In this document: piece after piece, positions 33,966 through 42,352 of the stretch
Numbering within the stretch: the first letter of the stretch is position 1
How the letters are laid out: the number at the start of each line of letters is the position of its first letter
Source: SIG77 sp045589595
Lineage (GTDB): Bacteria; Verrucomicrobiota; Lentisphaeria; Victivallales; UBA1829
Assembly: GCA_045589595.1 (NCBI GenBank)
Contig: JAZNPK010000009.1
Location: 1 to 43,985 of the forward strand
Reading direction: 5' to 3'
DNA: 43,985 nucleotides
The notes under the pieces: model-generated
What the model saw: only the letters and a program-made list of their open reading frames with translations
Databases searched by the model: none
Told to the model about the DNA's origin: nothing
Made by a program: the position numbers and the translations under genes

Positions 33966-34440
33966 CACTGCTGTCCGGTAAAAATTTCAGAGCAATAATG
34001 GGCTGAAAAGTTCCTCTCGGACTGGCAAATTCCAGTTTGGCGGCTTTTCAAGAATTTTTCGGTCAAGCAACAGGACTTCCAATAGAGACTGATTTTGCAT
34101 TAAGGTATCACGAATACGGCTTGATTGCCCCTTTGTGTTTGCGGTAATAAGCCCAGTTGTAACGGGAAAGACACAGGTCTATCGTGGTGCTGTCGATGGC
34201 ATACAGCGGATTTTTGAACTTGAATTTATGTTTTGGAGCAACTGCATCGGTTTCCGCCTGACTTTTTTACGATTTTTTCAAAACGATATCGGGGTATGAA
34301 GTTGAAAAGTTGAGAATATATGCTATTGTGATACATCGTTCGGGACTTTCGTGTTAAATATTAAAGATTTGAGCGTTTTTAGTATATAACAAGTCCCGAC
34401 AAATTCAATTAACTCCGGTAATTTTTACCGGACAGCAGTG
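33966..34440 (-). mobile_element. 475-bp IS-derived, MITE-like element with a dead transposase
   Basis: Bounded by a perfect 21-bp terminal inverted repeat (CACTGCTGTCCGGTAAAAATT at 33966-33986 and its complement at 34420-34440) and, outside that, by 26-bp direct repeats. Inside, on the minus strand, lie the remains of a DDE transposase. An internal inverted repeat (CGGGACTT at 34341-34348, AAGTCCCG at 34391-34398) and a short palindrome (34415-34431) mark the 5' end. The N-terminal domain and most of the catalytic core are missing, so it cannot move on its own. It sits between two co-directional genes without breaking either. Confidence 0.88.
33987..34266 (-). pseudogene. IS4-type DDE transposase remnant
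   Basis: Two fragments in different frames. The first, 34266 to 34108, encodes 52 residues containing LYAIDSTTIDLCLS and NWAYYRKHKGAIK; the pattern around the Asp in AIDSTT matches the first catalytic Asp region of IS4-type transposases. A frame shift near 34110 then leads into RDTLMQNQSLLEVLLLDRK and about 20 further residues, ending in a stop at 33987-33989, directly against the terminal repeat. The second Asp and the Glu of the DDE triad are absent. The family assignment is from memory of the motif, so moderate. Confidence 0.75.
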
Positions 34441-34466
34441 ATTTGAAAACTGTACATTCTGAACAC
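34441..34466. repeat. Right 26-bp direct repeat flanking the IS-derived element
   Basis: Exact copy of 33937-33962. It is followed by GGAG, the ribosome site of the gene starting at 34480, so this copy probably represents the original junction before insertion. Confidence 0.9.
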
Positions 34467-34479
34467 GGAGCAAACTGTT

Positions 34480-36519
34480 ATGATCCACAGACGGCATGAA
34501 ATTTTTACATTTGACCCGGCAGATGTCCTGCCGGAAAAAAATTCACTCACCTTCCAGATCGAACTGGATTTCAGCACCCTCACTTCCGATTGCGTTCTGG
34601 CTGAGATACCCGGCAGATTCATCCTGCGGCGGCGTACTGCAAAAGGCGGATTCAGTGCCCAGCAGTCTTACACAAAATTCTGGTGCGAGACCTGTCTGGA
34701 CCGGAAATATGACGAGGCGCAGCATTATATGGCGCATCCCATGCCGGACGGTACAGTTCCCGTGATCGAAGCGATACTTTTTCTGCAGAATGACGACCCC
34801 GCAGAGTGGAAAGCACCCCGGAACGAAGTCGCCTTTCAGGAATGGACGGAGATCCGGACCGGTTTCGCCCAGAGCCGCACAACACAGGACAAACATACCC
34901 TCACCGTTCACTGCGACGGCGTCCGGTTCCATCTGCTCCTCGACGGCGAACTCCGGGATGAAAATTTTATCTACGGTTCCATCGTACCCGCAACCGGTGA
35001 ACTGATCACTTCCGCACAGAATGTAAGGTATGATTCCCCCGGTCTGAATCCGCATGTGACAGTGGAATACCGGACAACGCAGGACTCCGTCCAGTATTTC
35101 ACGCCCCACGGCGACAACGTATGGGTGGGCGATGTCGTTCCGTTCTCACACAACGGGACCGTACATCTGTTTTATCTGCTGGACCGCCGTCATCATGCCA
35201 GTAAATTTCAGACGGGCGCCCATTACTACGGACATCTTTCCTCCACGGACCTGATCGAATGGACGGAGCATGAACCCATCGGCAGAATCGAAAATCAATG
35301 GGAAAGCTGCGGGACCGGTACGCCATTCTATCACAACGGAAAATATTATTTTGCCTACGGTCTGCACACGGACAGATTTATACCGCGGGCAGAAAACGGA
35401 ACTGCCCCTTATATCGCACCGGATCAAGTCAAACCTGTATCCTTCAGCGAACTCGGCGGACGCGCTCCCGAAGGAATGACTTACGCGGTCAGTGATGACT
35501 GCATCCATTTTGAAAAATCTTTCAAGATCACCCATTTCAGCGAAAATCCCAGCGTTTACACCATGCCGGACGGTTCCCTGAAAATGTACGCGGACGGCAT
35601 CTGGCGGGCGGATCAGGTGGACGGCATCTGGACCTGTCTTTCCAGCGATTTTCCGCCCTTCGGAAAAGCCGCGACAATGCGCAATACATTGGAATGTCCC
35701 TCCTTCTTCGAGTGGAACGGATATTATTATGTGGCTGTGGGAATGAACGGATTTTACGGCAGCCCAACTGCTGATTTCGCACAATACGATGATATGGCGG
35801 CGGACGGCAGAGATGTGTACAACGGTCTGATTGTCCCCATGATCTTTTCCTGGAACGATAACCGCCGCCTCATCTCCGGTTGGATCTTCCCCTTCGGCAG
35901 TTTTATGGTGACGCACGAACTGGTGCAGCTGGAAAATCACGCCCTCGGCATCAAGTGGTGTCCGGAACTGTTCCCCGCAGTCACGGCGGAAAAAACGTTG
36001 TCGACCGCTTCCGGCGTACTGGATGATCAGCCTTCTCAAAAGGCTTGTTATGTGTTGGAGATCGACGGTTCCAAAGGCGGACGCATTGCGCTGCAGTTCA
36101 GCGGGAAGGGCGCGGAAACGGTGGAATTCCAGCTGGATCTGGACGCAAAGACCGCCCAGTTTGAAACGGTGGAAAATGGTCAGGTCTTCGCACCGCCTCT
36201 CCGGACGATGCGCGAATGTGTGGCGGAATACGCAGACAAAATCGAAAGTTTCAAGCAGCTCCCCGCAGAAGTCAAATACAAATGTCATGTTTTCAGCCGC
36301 GACTACAAACTGGACCGGATCGGCGGAACAGACGGTGTGTTCACGCTCCGCATCATGGCGACGCAGGAGGAAAAAATGCCGTCCGCCATTCTGGATGCGG
36401 AGATCGCCGGTATCCGCACGATGCTGTCGCTCCGTCCCGATCTGCATCTGGAAAAAGTTGAACTCATCACAGATGGCGGCGCTCTGGTTCGCAGCGCGGT
36501 GAAACAGGTTCTGGAGTGA
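34480..36519 (+). CDS. GH32-like five-bladed beta-propeller protein
   Basis: A 679-residue protein without a signal peptide. After an N-terminal beta-sandwich (about 1-190) comes a propeller resembling GH32 fructan hydrolases and their relatives: GDVVPFSHNGTVHLFYLLDRR, HLSSTDLIEWTEH, SCGTGTPFYHNGKYYFAYG and ECPSFFEWNGYYYVAVG. The ECP-like motif of GH32 is present (LECPSF), carrying the candidate acid/base Glu. The typical nucleophile motif WMNDPNG is not seen; GDVVPF occupies that place, so hydrolase activity or substrate may differ. It starts behind GGAG from the duplicated target and overlaps the nitroreductase gene by four bases. Confidence 0.75.
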   Translation: MIHRRHEIFTFDPADVLPEKNSLTFQIELDFSTLTSDCVLAEIPGRFILRRRTAKGGFSAQQSYTKFWCETCLDRKYDEAQHYMAHPMPDGTVPVIEAILFLQNDDPAEWKAPRNEVAFQEWTEIRTGFAQSRTTQDKHTLTVHCDGVRFHLLLDGELRDENFIYGSIVPATGELITSAQNVRYDSPGLNPHVTVEYRTTQDSVQYFTPHGDNVWVGDVVPFSHNGTVHLFYLLDRRHHASKFQTGAHYYGHLSSTDLIEWTEHEPIGRIENQWESCGTGTPFYHNGKYYFAYGLHTDRFIPRAENGTAPYIAPDQVKPVSFSELGGRAPEGMTYAVSDDCIHFEKSFKITHFSENPSVYTMPDGSLKMYADGIWRADQVDGIWTCLSSDFPPFGKAATMRNTLECPSFFEWNGYYYVAVGMNGFYGSPTADFAQYDDMAADGRDVYNGLIVPMIFSWNDNRRLISGWIFPFGSFMVTHELVQLENHALGIKWCPELFPAVTAEKTLSTASGVLDDQPSQKACYVLEIDGSKGGRIALQFSGKGAETVEFQLDLDAKTAQFETVENGQVFAPPLRTMRECVAEYADKIESFKQLPAEVKYKCHVFSRDYKLDRIGGTDGVFTLRIMATQEEKMPSAILDAEIAGIRTMLSLRPDLHLEKVELITDGGALVRSAVKQVLE

Positions 36520-37343
36520 TCGCGTTTGACCATGCAAAGTGTCTCCGCTGCGGCGTGTGTCTGCGCGATTGTATGGGCGGGATCCTGACAAAGGATGAGG
36601 CGGGTTATCCCGTCCTGACTCCCGCCTGTGAGAAATATTGTATCGCCTGCGGTCACTGCTATGCAGTCTGTCCTGCGGGAGCCGTGACTTTTCACGGCAG
36701 AACTGCAGAACAGGCGTCAGTTTCCGGACCGCTGCCGGACAGCGCGCTGGTGGCAAATCTTCTCCGTCAGCGGCGCAGCTGCCGTCACTACAAAACGGAA
36801 CCTGTCAGCCGGGAAAAACTGGACCGTCTGAAAGAGATCCTGGATTATTCCCCCACCGGCTGCAATGATCACCGGCTGATCTTTTCCCTTGTGGAAGATC
36901 CGGCAGTGATGGACATGATCCGCGGCCGCGTTCTCAAACGGCTGAAAACAATGATGAAACTCGGGTTGATCCAACTGGTGTTTCCGCCGTCCCGACGGTA
37001 TTTTGCCGACATCATGAACGGGGCGGATATGATCTTCCGGGGTGCGCCCCATCTGATCGCCGTATCCACGCCTGTTTTTGCCCCCTGTTCCACATGGGAT
37101 GCGAAGATCGCCCTGTCGTATTTCGATACTTACGCACAATCCATGGGGCTCGGCACCTGCTGGTGCGGGTTCGGGGTCTGGGCGTTCCGTATGATGCCGG
37201 GTCTGCGCAGAATGTTGAAACTGCCTTGGTTCTACCGGCTGGATGCCATGATGATCTTCGGGGAGCCGGATATCCGTTACGCCCGTCCTGTCACACCGGA
37301 TCCCTTCCGGGTGGATGTGATCGGGTCATCCGGTCAGAACTGA
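36516..37343 (+). CDS. Ferredoxin-nitroreductase fusion protein
   Basis: A 275-residue flavoprotein. Residues 1-60 form a two-cluster ferredoxin: C9, C12, C15, C19 and C42, C45, C48, C52, each C-x2-C-x2-C-x3-C. Residues about 80-260 are a nitroreductase fold (RQRRSCRHYKTEPVSREKL, DYSPTGCNDH) expected to bind FMN. Such fusions are common in anaerobes and reduce unidentified substrates. The GTG start overlaps the TGA of the GH32-like gene (GTGA), indicating coupling. The stop overlaps the convergent ABC ATPase gene by ten bases, with no terminator visible between. Confidence 0.88.
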   Translation: MIAFDHAKCLRCGVCLRDCMGGILTKDEAGYPVLTPACEKYCIACGHCYAVCPAGAVTFHGRTAEQASVSGPLPDSALVANLLRQRRSCRHYKTEPVSREKLDRLKEILDYSPTGCNDHRLIFSLVEDPAVMDMIRGRVLKRLKTMMKLGLIQLVFPPSRRYFADIMNGADMIFRGAPHLIAVSTPVFAPCSTWDAKIALSYFDTYAQSMGLGTCWCGFGVWAFRMMPGLRRMLKLPWFYRLDAMMIFGEPDIRYARPVTPDPFRVDVIGSSGQN

Positions 37344-38095
37344 TCGCGCAATCCGGCAAGAAACGCTTTTGTCCGCTCGTTTTGCGGGTGTTCCACAAGT
37401 TCACGGGCTTTGCCGCGTTCCACAATGACGCCGTCTGCCATGAAGATGATATGGTCTGCCACCTGTGCGGCAAAATCGATCTCATGGGTCACGATGAGCA
37501 TGGTCATGCGTTCTTCCGCCAGAGTCCGGATCACTTTCAGGATCTCACCGGTGAGTTCGGGGTCAAGGGCGGATGTGGGTTCGTCAAAAAACAGGATCTC
37601 CGGTTTCAGTGCCAGAGCGCGGGCAATCGCCACACGCTGCTGCTGTCCGCCGGAAAGTTCGCAGGGATACGCTTTTTCTCTGCCGGAAAGACCGATCTTT
37701 TCCAGCAGCTGCACCGCTTCCTGTTCCACAGCGGTCCGATCCCGTTTCTGGACCCGGACCGGTGCGTCTGTAATGTTCTGAAGTACGGAAAAATGCGGAA
37801 AGAGATTAAAGTTCTGGAATACAAAACCGAATTTTTCTCTTGCTTTCTGAAGATCTTTCTTCTCCGCATAAACGCCGCCGCGGACTGCTGCAAGATCACT
37901 GAACAGCAGGTCGCCCGCATCCATGGTCTCCAGCATGGCGGCGCAGCGCAGAAACGTTGTTTTCCCCGATCCGGAGGGACCGATGATGGCAATGACTTCC
38001 CCCTTTTCCACGCTCATGGAAATATCCCGGAGAACCGGTTTGCCGGAAAAACTTTTGGCAAGATGATTCACTTGAAGAACTGCCATATCTGTCAC
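37334..38095 (-). CDS. Polar amino acid ABC transporter, ATP-binding subunit
   Basis: A 253-residue ATPase of the GlnQ/HisP type that powers amino acid import at the inner membrane. Walker A GPSGSGKTT (about 36-44), Q-loop FQNFNLFPHF, signature LSGGQQQR, Walker B ILFFDEPTSALDPE and the H-loop VTHE are all present. It is the last gene of a three-gene importer operon and overlaps the permease gene by four bases. Likely substrates are glutamine, cystine or similar; sequence alone does not decide. Confidence 0.93.
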   Translation of the reverse strand: MTDMAVLQVNHLAKSFSGKPVLRDISMSVEKGEVIAIIGPSGSGKTTFLRCAAMLETMDAGDLLFSDLAAVRGGVYAEKKDLQKAREKFGFVFQNFNLFPHFSVLQNITDAPVRVQKRDRTAVEQEAVQLLEKIGLSGREKAYPCELSGGQQQRVAIARALALKPEILFFDEPTSALDPELTGEILKVIRTLAEERMTMLIVTHEIDFAAQVADHIIFMADGVIVERGKARELVEHPQNERTKAFLAGLRDQF

Positions 38096-38793
38096 CCTTT
38101 GTAATAATTGAGTTTCTTTTCCAGCAGCCCCATCGCGCCCGCCACAAGGAAGTTGAAAACGTAATAGAACACGCCCGCCACCACAAAGGGCAGCATGGTG
38201 GCATTGGCACTCGCCAACTGTTTTGCGATCGTGAACATTTCAAGCACGGAAAGCGAGAATGCCAGTGAGGTATCCTTGACCAGCGTGATGACTTCATTTG
38301 TCACCGGCGGCAGGATCCGTTTCACGACCTGCGGAAAGATGATCCGGATAAAGGTCTGCGGTCTGGAATAGCCCAACACCTGCGCAGCCTCATACTGACC
38401 GCGCGGGATCGATTCCAGACCGGCACGGTAGATCTCTGCAAAATACGCCGCATAATTCAGCGAAAAACCGATGATCACAGCCGAGAAACGGTATTCGATC
38501 CCGAAGATCTGAAGATCGGACAACGCGATCCCGAAAAGGTAGTACGGACAGAAAAACCATACGAAGAGCTGCAGCATCAGCGGCGTACCGCGCATAATGG
38601 AGATATACACCACGAATATGGTGCGGATCACGGGATTTTTTGCCATCCGCCCCCAGGTGATCAGCAAGCCGAGGGGCAGGGCGAAAAGCAGTGTCAGAAA
38701 AAAGATCGCCGCAGATACAAGCAACCCTTCAGCCAACTGACTGACGATGCTGAAAAATCCGGGTGATGCTGCAATAAACGGCGTCGGGAACAT
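38092..38793 (-). CDS. Polar amino acid ABC transporter, permease
   Basis: A 233-residue inner-membrane permease of the HisM/GlnP type with about five helices. The cytoplasmic coupling loop carries the EAA motif as YEAAQVLGYSRPQTFIRIIFPQ. The family-typical RGTPLMLQLF is near residue 70. As a single permease gene it should act as a homodimer. It starts 3 bases after the binding-protein gene stops. Confidence 0.93.
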   Translation of the reverse strand: MFPTPFIAASPGFFSIVSQLAEGLLVSAAIFFLTLLFALPLGLLITWGRMAKNPVIRTIFVVYISIMRGTPLMLQLFVWFFCPYYLFGIALSDLQIFGIEYRFSAVIIGFSLNYAAYFAEIYRAGLESIPRGQYEAAQVLGYSRPQTFIRIIFPQVVKRILPPVTNEVITLVKDTSLAFSLSVLEMFTIAKQLASANATMLPFVVAGVFYYVFNFLVAGAMGLLEKKLNYYKG

Positions 38794-38796
38794 AAC

Positions 38797-39579
38797 TTAT
38801 TTTCCGATGATCAGAACATCTTTGCCTTTGAAATATTTTGCGGAGATCTTCGCCGCAGAGCCGTCGGCAACCATGTCGAGCAGCGTTTTCTGGACCGTAT
38901 CACGCAGCGCAGTATTGCCCTTCTTGAAACCGACTCCGTACTGTTCCGTGATCACGATTTCGTCCAGAATCCGGAAATTGCCGCTTTTGAGTTTTTCATT
39001 CGCCACGCCGATATCCATGGCAACGGCATCAACACTGCCCGCTTCCAGTTCCATCACCGCATTGTTGTAAGTGGGCGTGACGACCAGTTTCTTGAATGTT
39101 TTGCCCAGTTCTTCCTTTTTGCCTTTTTCGATCAGGGCTTTCTGAACGGGGGTATCGGTCTGGACAGCCACAGTTTTACCGGCAAGGTCCGCCAGTTTCA
39201 CGATGGTGGATGCCTTCATGACCATCACCACCTGACTGTTGTCAACATACGGTTTTGTCCATTCGTATTTATCTTCTCTGCCGTTGATGGTGAAGCCGTT
39301 CCAGATACAATCGATGGAGCCGGTATTCAGTTCCATATCTTTCGCATCCCAGTTGATGGGCTTGAGAACAAGTTCCCATCCGTTGCGCTTGGCAACTTCT
39401 GCCGCAAGTTCAAGGTCGAACCCGGTATAGGTCCCGTCCGGAGCCTTGAACCCGTAGGGCGGAAAGTCTGCATCGAAGCCGACAGTAAATGTCTTCGCAT
39501 TGCTCTTTTCCCCGCAGGCTGTACAGATAAACAGAGCGGCTGCCGCCAGAAACATGGTACGGATCAATTTTTTCAACAT
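38797..39579 (-). CDS. Polar amino acid-binding lipoprotein of ABC transporter
   Basis: A 260-residue periplasmic binding protein of family 3, with a lipobox (FICTAC, Cys22) that would tether it to a membrane. FTVGFDADFPPYGF and GFDLELAAEVAKRNG near the N terminus, and GVGFKKGN near the C terminus, are diagnostic. It delivers an amino acid to the permease encoded 3 bases downstream. ATG at 39579 follows AGGAG. A promoter lies 51 bases upstream. Confidence 0.93.
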   Translation of the reverse strand: MLKKLIRTMFLAAAALFICTACGEKSNAKTFTVGFDADFPPYGFKAPDGTYTGFDLELAAEVAKRNGWELVLKPINWDAKDMELNTGSIDCIWNGFTINGREDKYEWTKPYVDNSQVVMVMKASTIVKLADLAGKTVAVQTDTPVQKALIEKGKKEELGKTFKKLVVTPTYNNAVMELEAGSVDAVAMDIGVANEKLKSGNFRILDEIVITEQYGVGFKKGNTALRDTVQKTLLDMVADGSAAKISAKYFKGKDVLIIGK

Positions 39580-39630
39580 GATCGTTCTCTCCTGAAATTG
39601 ATTGTGTTTTTATAGATTATTTGTTCCTGT

Positions 39631-39658
39631 AATATAGTGCCGCCGCGCAAAAATGCAA
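39631..39658 (-). promoter_or_regulatory. ABC importer promoter
   Basis: Minus strand: -35 TTGCAT (39653-39658), 16-bp spacer, -10 TATATT (39631-39636), 51 bases before the ATG at 39579. Confidence 0.6.
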
Positions 39659-39678
39659 TCCCGCAACCGGATTTTATT

Positions 39679-40587
39679 TCAGAAACGCAGAACCGACAGC
39701 GCAAGCCCCAGCACGATCAGAATGACGCCGGTGATCTTTGTGGCAGTACATTTTTCTTTGAGGATCAGGATCCCCGCCGCCAGACCGATCACAAGCCCCA
39801 GCTGACGGAACGCCTGAACAAAAGACACATTCGTCACATAGTTCATGGCAAGCAGGACCGAGGGATAAGACAATGTCGCAAACAGACCCGCAAACAACGG
39901 AGACTTGCTCCGGCTCCGCCAGTATTCAAACAGACACGCCCGCTCGCCCGGAATACTCAGGATCACCGGCCAGAGAATGCAGCACAGCAGAAAACCGCGG
40001 GTGGAATAATAAGTCAGCGAAACGATCGTACTGGAAACATCCGGATAGGCACTGCGGATGACTTTCATCGCCTGACTGTCGAAGACTGTGTACCCGGTCG
40101 TACCGCAGGCAACCACAAGAATGAACAGCAGATTCCGGTTCAGATACTGTTTCAGATTGAAACTGCGGAAATCTTTTTGCGGCATCAGCATACAGCCGCA
40201 GAAAACAACGATCATCCCGCAGATACTGACGCCCGTCAGGGGCTGCCCCCACCCCATCAATGAGGTCAGAAGCGCCGTCATCAGCAGCGGCAGAGACCGC
40301 ATCATGGGGTAAACGGTCGACATCTCCATCCGGTAGGCGCGAACAAGTCCGGAACAGTAGATCATATCGCTTGACAGCGTCAGAATGATGTACAGCCAGA
40401 ATTCTCCGGGCATCCCCGTCCAGACCGGCAGCGGTGTCCAGAATTGGATATGGATCCAGAACAGCGCACAAACCGAGCAGATCAGCGTGTAAAATGTCAG
40501 CGTTACAGTGGATTTTTTTGCAAGCAGATTCCACCCGGCGTGGAGAAACGCGGAAAATATGATCAGCAGAAACGCTGCAAATGTCAT
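39679..40587 (-). CDS. DMT superfamily (EamA-type) transporter
   Basis: A 302-residue inner-membrane protein with ten hydrophobic helices in two EamA repeats. The second repeat ends in the typical LGLVIGLAAGILILKEKCTATKITGVILIVLGL. Family members export amino acids, nucleobases or other metabolites. It lies 23 bases after the stop of the NSS transporter gene and 20 bases before the -35 of the ABC importer promoter, so it is probably co-transcribed with the former. The substrate is unknown. Confidence 0.88.
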   Translation of the reverse strand: MTFAAFLLIIFSAFLHAGWNLLAKKSTVTLTFYTLICSVCALFWIHIQFWTPLPVWTGMPGEFWLYIILTLSSDMIYCSGLVRAYRMEMSTVYPMMRSLPLLMTALLTSLMGWGQPLTGVSICGMIVVFCGCMLMPQKDFRSFNLKQYLNRNLLFILVVACGTTGYTVFDSQAMKVIRSAYPDVSSTIVSLTYYSTRGFLLCCILWPVILSIPGERACLFEYWRSRSKSPLFAGLFATLSYPSVLLAMNYVTNVSFVQAFRQLGLVIGLAAGILILKEKCTATKITGVILIVLGLALSVLRF

Positions 40588-40610
40588 GACATTACCCTGT
40601 TAAAGCCGGA

Positions 40611-42023
40611 TTATTTCAGCAGCCCCACCGAGTTGAGCAGAATCACCAGCAGACACGGTATCACGATGAGGCACATGCACAACTGGAAAATGTACTCACG
40701 ATACCATTTTTTGTCCTGCCTGATCTCTTTCGAGAACTTTTCAAGCCCGATCACCGCCACCACAAGGATCGTTGTGAAGATCGCACCAATAGGCATGAGA
40801 ACACTGTTGCTGATGAAGTCAAGACTGTCCAGAATATCCTTATTCCCCAGATGGCTGATGAAGGACAGGGGTTTGACATGGCTCAGTACGCTGTAGCCGA
40901 GGATCGTGACCACACCGACGGCAACGATCTCAGAGATCCCGAAGAAAATCGCTTTCTTACGCGTGATCTTCAGTTCCTGCGACAACGTCTGCACGTTCGT
41001 TTCCAGCAGGGAAATGGCGGATGTCGCCGCCGCAAACAGCACCAGAATAAAGAACAGCGCACCGAAGATCTGTCCGCCAGGGAATGAGGCAAAAACCTGG
41101 GGCATCGTCACAAACACAAGACCCGGTCCCGCCTGCTGCGCAGCCTCTTCGCCGCCGAACGCCACCACTGCCGGAATGATCATCATACCGGCAAGAAATG
41201 CCACCGCCGTATCACAAAGTTCCACCTGATTCACGCTGGAAACAAGGTTGTCTTCTTTCCGCATGTAGGAACCGTAAGTGATCATGATCCCCATTGCGAT
41301 GGACAGAGAGAAAAAGAGCTGTCCCATCGCCGCCACCACCGTCATATAACTGAATTTCTCAAAGTCCGGTTTCAGATAATATTTGAATCCGGCACCCGCA
41401 TTGGGCAGAAACGCACAGTAAATACAGATCCCGATGATCAGCAGAAGCAGTATCGGCATCAGAACTTTGTTGAACCGTTCAACACCTTTTTCCACGCCCA
41501 ATGCCACCACAAGCACCACCAGAAGCATGAAGATCAGGAAAAAGATCAGCGGTTCCCACGTGGAGGTGATGAAGTCTGTAAAATATTTCGCGGAGAATGT
41601 CTGACTTTCTCCCACAATGTTGTCCTTGTGGAAATCGGCGATCGGGTTGCTGCACAGCGCTGCCACATATTTTGTCACCCAGCCGCCGATAACACAGTAG
41701 TACGGCACAATGATCACCGGAACCAACGCATTGATCCACCCGCCGACACGGATCGATTTCAGAAAAGACGCTTTCCCCGCACACAGTTCGCGGTAGGCAC
41801 CGATCGGTCCCTTCCGGGTCATTCTGCCGATCCCGTTCTCGGCGATCAGCAGCGCATAGCCGAAAGTCAGGACCAGAATCAAGTATGTCACCAGAAAAAT
41901 TGCACCGCCATATTGCGCCGCCAGATAGGGAAAACGCCAGATATTGCCAAGACCGACAGCCGAACCTGCCGCTGCAAGCACAAATCCGATCTTGCTTGAA
42001 AAACCTTCGTGAGATGATTGCAT
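40611..42023 (-). CDS. Sodium-dependent neurotransmitter:sodium symporter family transporter
   Basis: A 470-residue inner-membrane symporter of the NSS/SNF (LeuT) family. The signature at the start is unmistakable: FVLAAAGSAVGLGNIWRFPYLA (TM1, sodium and substrate site) followed by GGAIFLVTYLI. There are about eleven to twelve helices. It imports an amino acid with Na+. The ribosome site is weak (GAAGAAAGAG before ATG 42023). A 50-codon hydrophobic open frame ends 16 bases upstream, and a terminator lies within that frame, so expression may be controlled through the leader. Confidence 0.93.
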   Translation of the reverse strand: MQSSHEGFSSKIGFVLAAAGSAVGLGNIWRFPYLAAQYGGAIFLVTYLILVLTFGYALLIAENGIGRMTRKGPIGAYRELCAGKASFLKSIRVGGWINALVPVIIVPYYCVIGGWVTKYVAALCSNPIADFHKDNIVGESQTFSAKYFTDFITSTWEPLIFFLIFMLLVVLVVALGVEKGVERFNKVLMPILLLLIIGICIYCAFLPNAGAGFKYYLKPDFEKFSYMTVVAAMGQLFFSLSIAMGIMITYGSYMRKEDNLVSSVNQVELCDTAVAFLAGMMIIPAVVAFGGEEAAQQAGPGLVFVTMPQVFASFPGGQIFGALFFILVLFAAATSAISLLETNVQTLSQELKITRKKAIFFGISEIVAVGVVTILGYSVLSHVKPLSFISHLGNKDILDSLDFISNSVLMPIGAIFTTILVVAVIGLEKFSKEIRQDKKWYREYIFQLCMCLIVIPCLLVILLNSVGLLK

Positions 42024-42074
42024 CTGTATTACTCTTTCTTCAATGTTGTTGCGCGTGAAAAACTACAGATATAT

Positions 42075-42102
42075 AACATAGCGCACAATCACAAAAAAGC
42101 AA
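42075..42102 (-). promoter_or_regulatory. Possible proximal promoter of the NSS transporter gene
   Basis: Minus strand: -35 TTGCTT (42097-42102), 16-bp spacer, -10 TATGTT (42075-42080), 51 bases before the ATG at 42023. Confidence 0.45.
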
Positions 42103-42122
42103 GCGGACACCCGGGCGAACTT

Positions 42123-42175
42123 TAAAAATAAAAAAGATCCCGGCAGGAAAAAAGGGAGGGAAACCCACCGGGATC
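42123..42175 (-). terminator. Terminator upstream of the NSS transporter gene
   Basis: An 8-bp stem (GATCCCGG at 42136-42143 with CCGGGATC at 42168-42175) carries a 24-base loop containing a smaller GGG/CCC pairing. On the minus strand it is followed by TTTTTTATTTTT. Only minus-strand transcripts would be ended. It could stop the short transcript from the promoter at 42208-42235, or that of the small gene at 42353-42508. Confidence 0.8.
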
Positions 42176-42202
42176 AGGAGGGGCAATCTCATTGATCTCT
42201 GC
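42131..42202 (-). ncRNA. Candidate short transcript: sRNA or attenuated leader
   Basis: The strong promoter at 42208-42235 would start RNA near 42202, and the terminator ends near 42131, giving about 70 bases. The RNA begins with a minimal single-stranded part and ends in the terminator hairpin. An ATG at 42192 opens a 50-codon frame (MRLPLLIPVGFPPFFPAG and onward) that runs through the terminator and stops 16 bases before the NSS transporter start. It could therefore be a free small RNA or a leader controlling the transporter by attenuation. Both are inferences from signals only. Confidence 0.4.
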
Positions 42203-42207
42203 TAACT

Positions 42208-42235
42208 AATGTAGCACACTTTTTCGCGTTGTCAA
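42208..42235 (-). promoter_or_regulatory. Strong promoter for the candidate short transcript
   Basis: Minus strand: perfect -35 TTGACA (42230-42235), 16-bp spacer, -10 TACATT (42208-42213). Nearly the whole promoter, spacer included, matches the plus-strand promoter at 43876-43903. Confidence 0.75.
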
Positions 42236-42352
42236 ATGAAAATTCGCAAAAAAATAAAAAAATATTGTCTGATGCCGCTTTTTGAATATTCTGTAATGTA
42301 CTTCAACACAAACTGTTATGCGTTTTGCCGCGCAGACCGACCCGCGCGTATC

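Noticed and set aside
35146..36756. A 536-codon open frame on the minus strand
   Set aside because: It is antisense to the GH32-like gene and runs across its junction with the nitroreductase gene; the protein has no recognisable motif.
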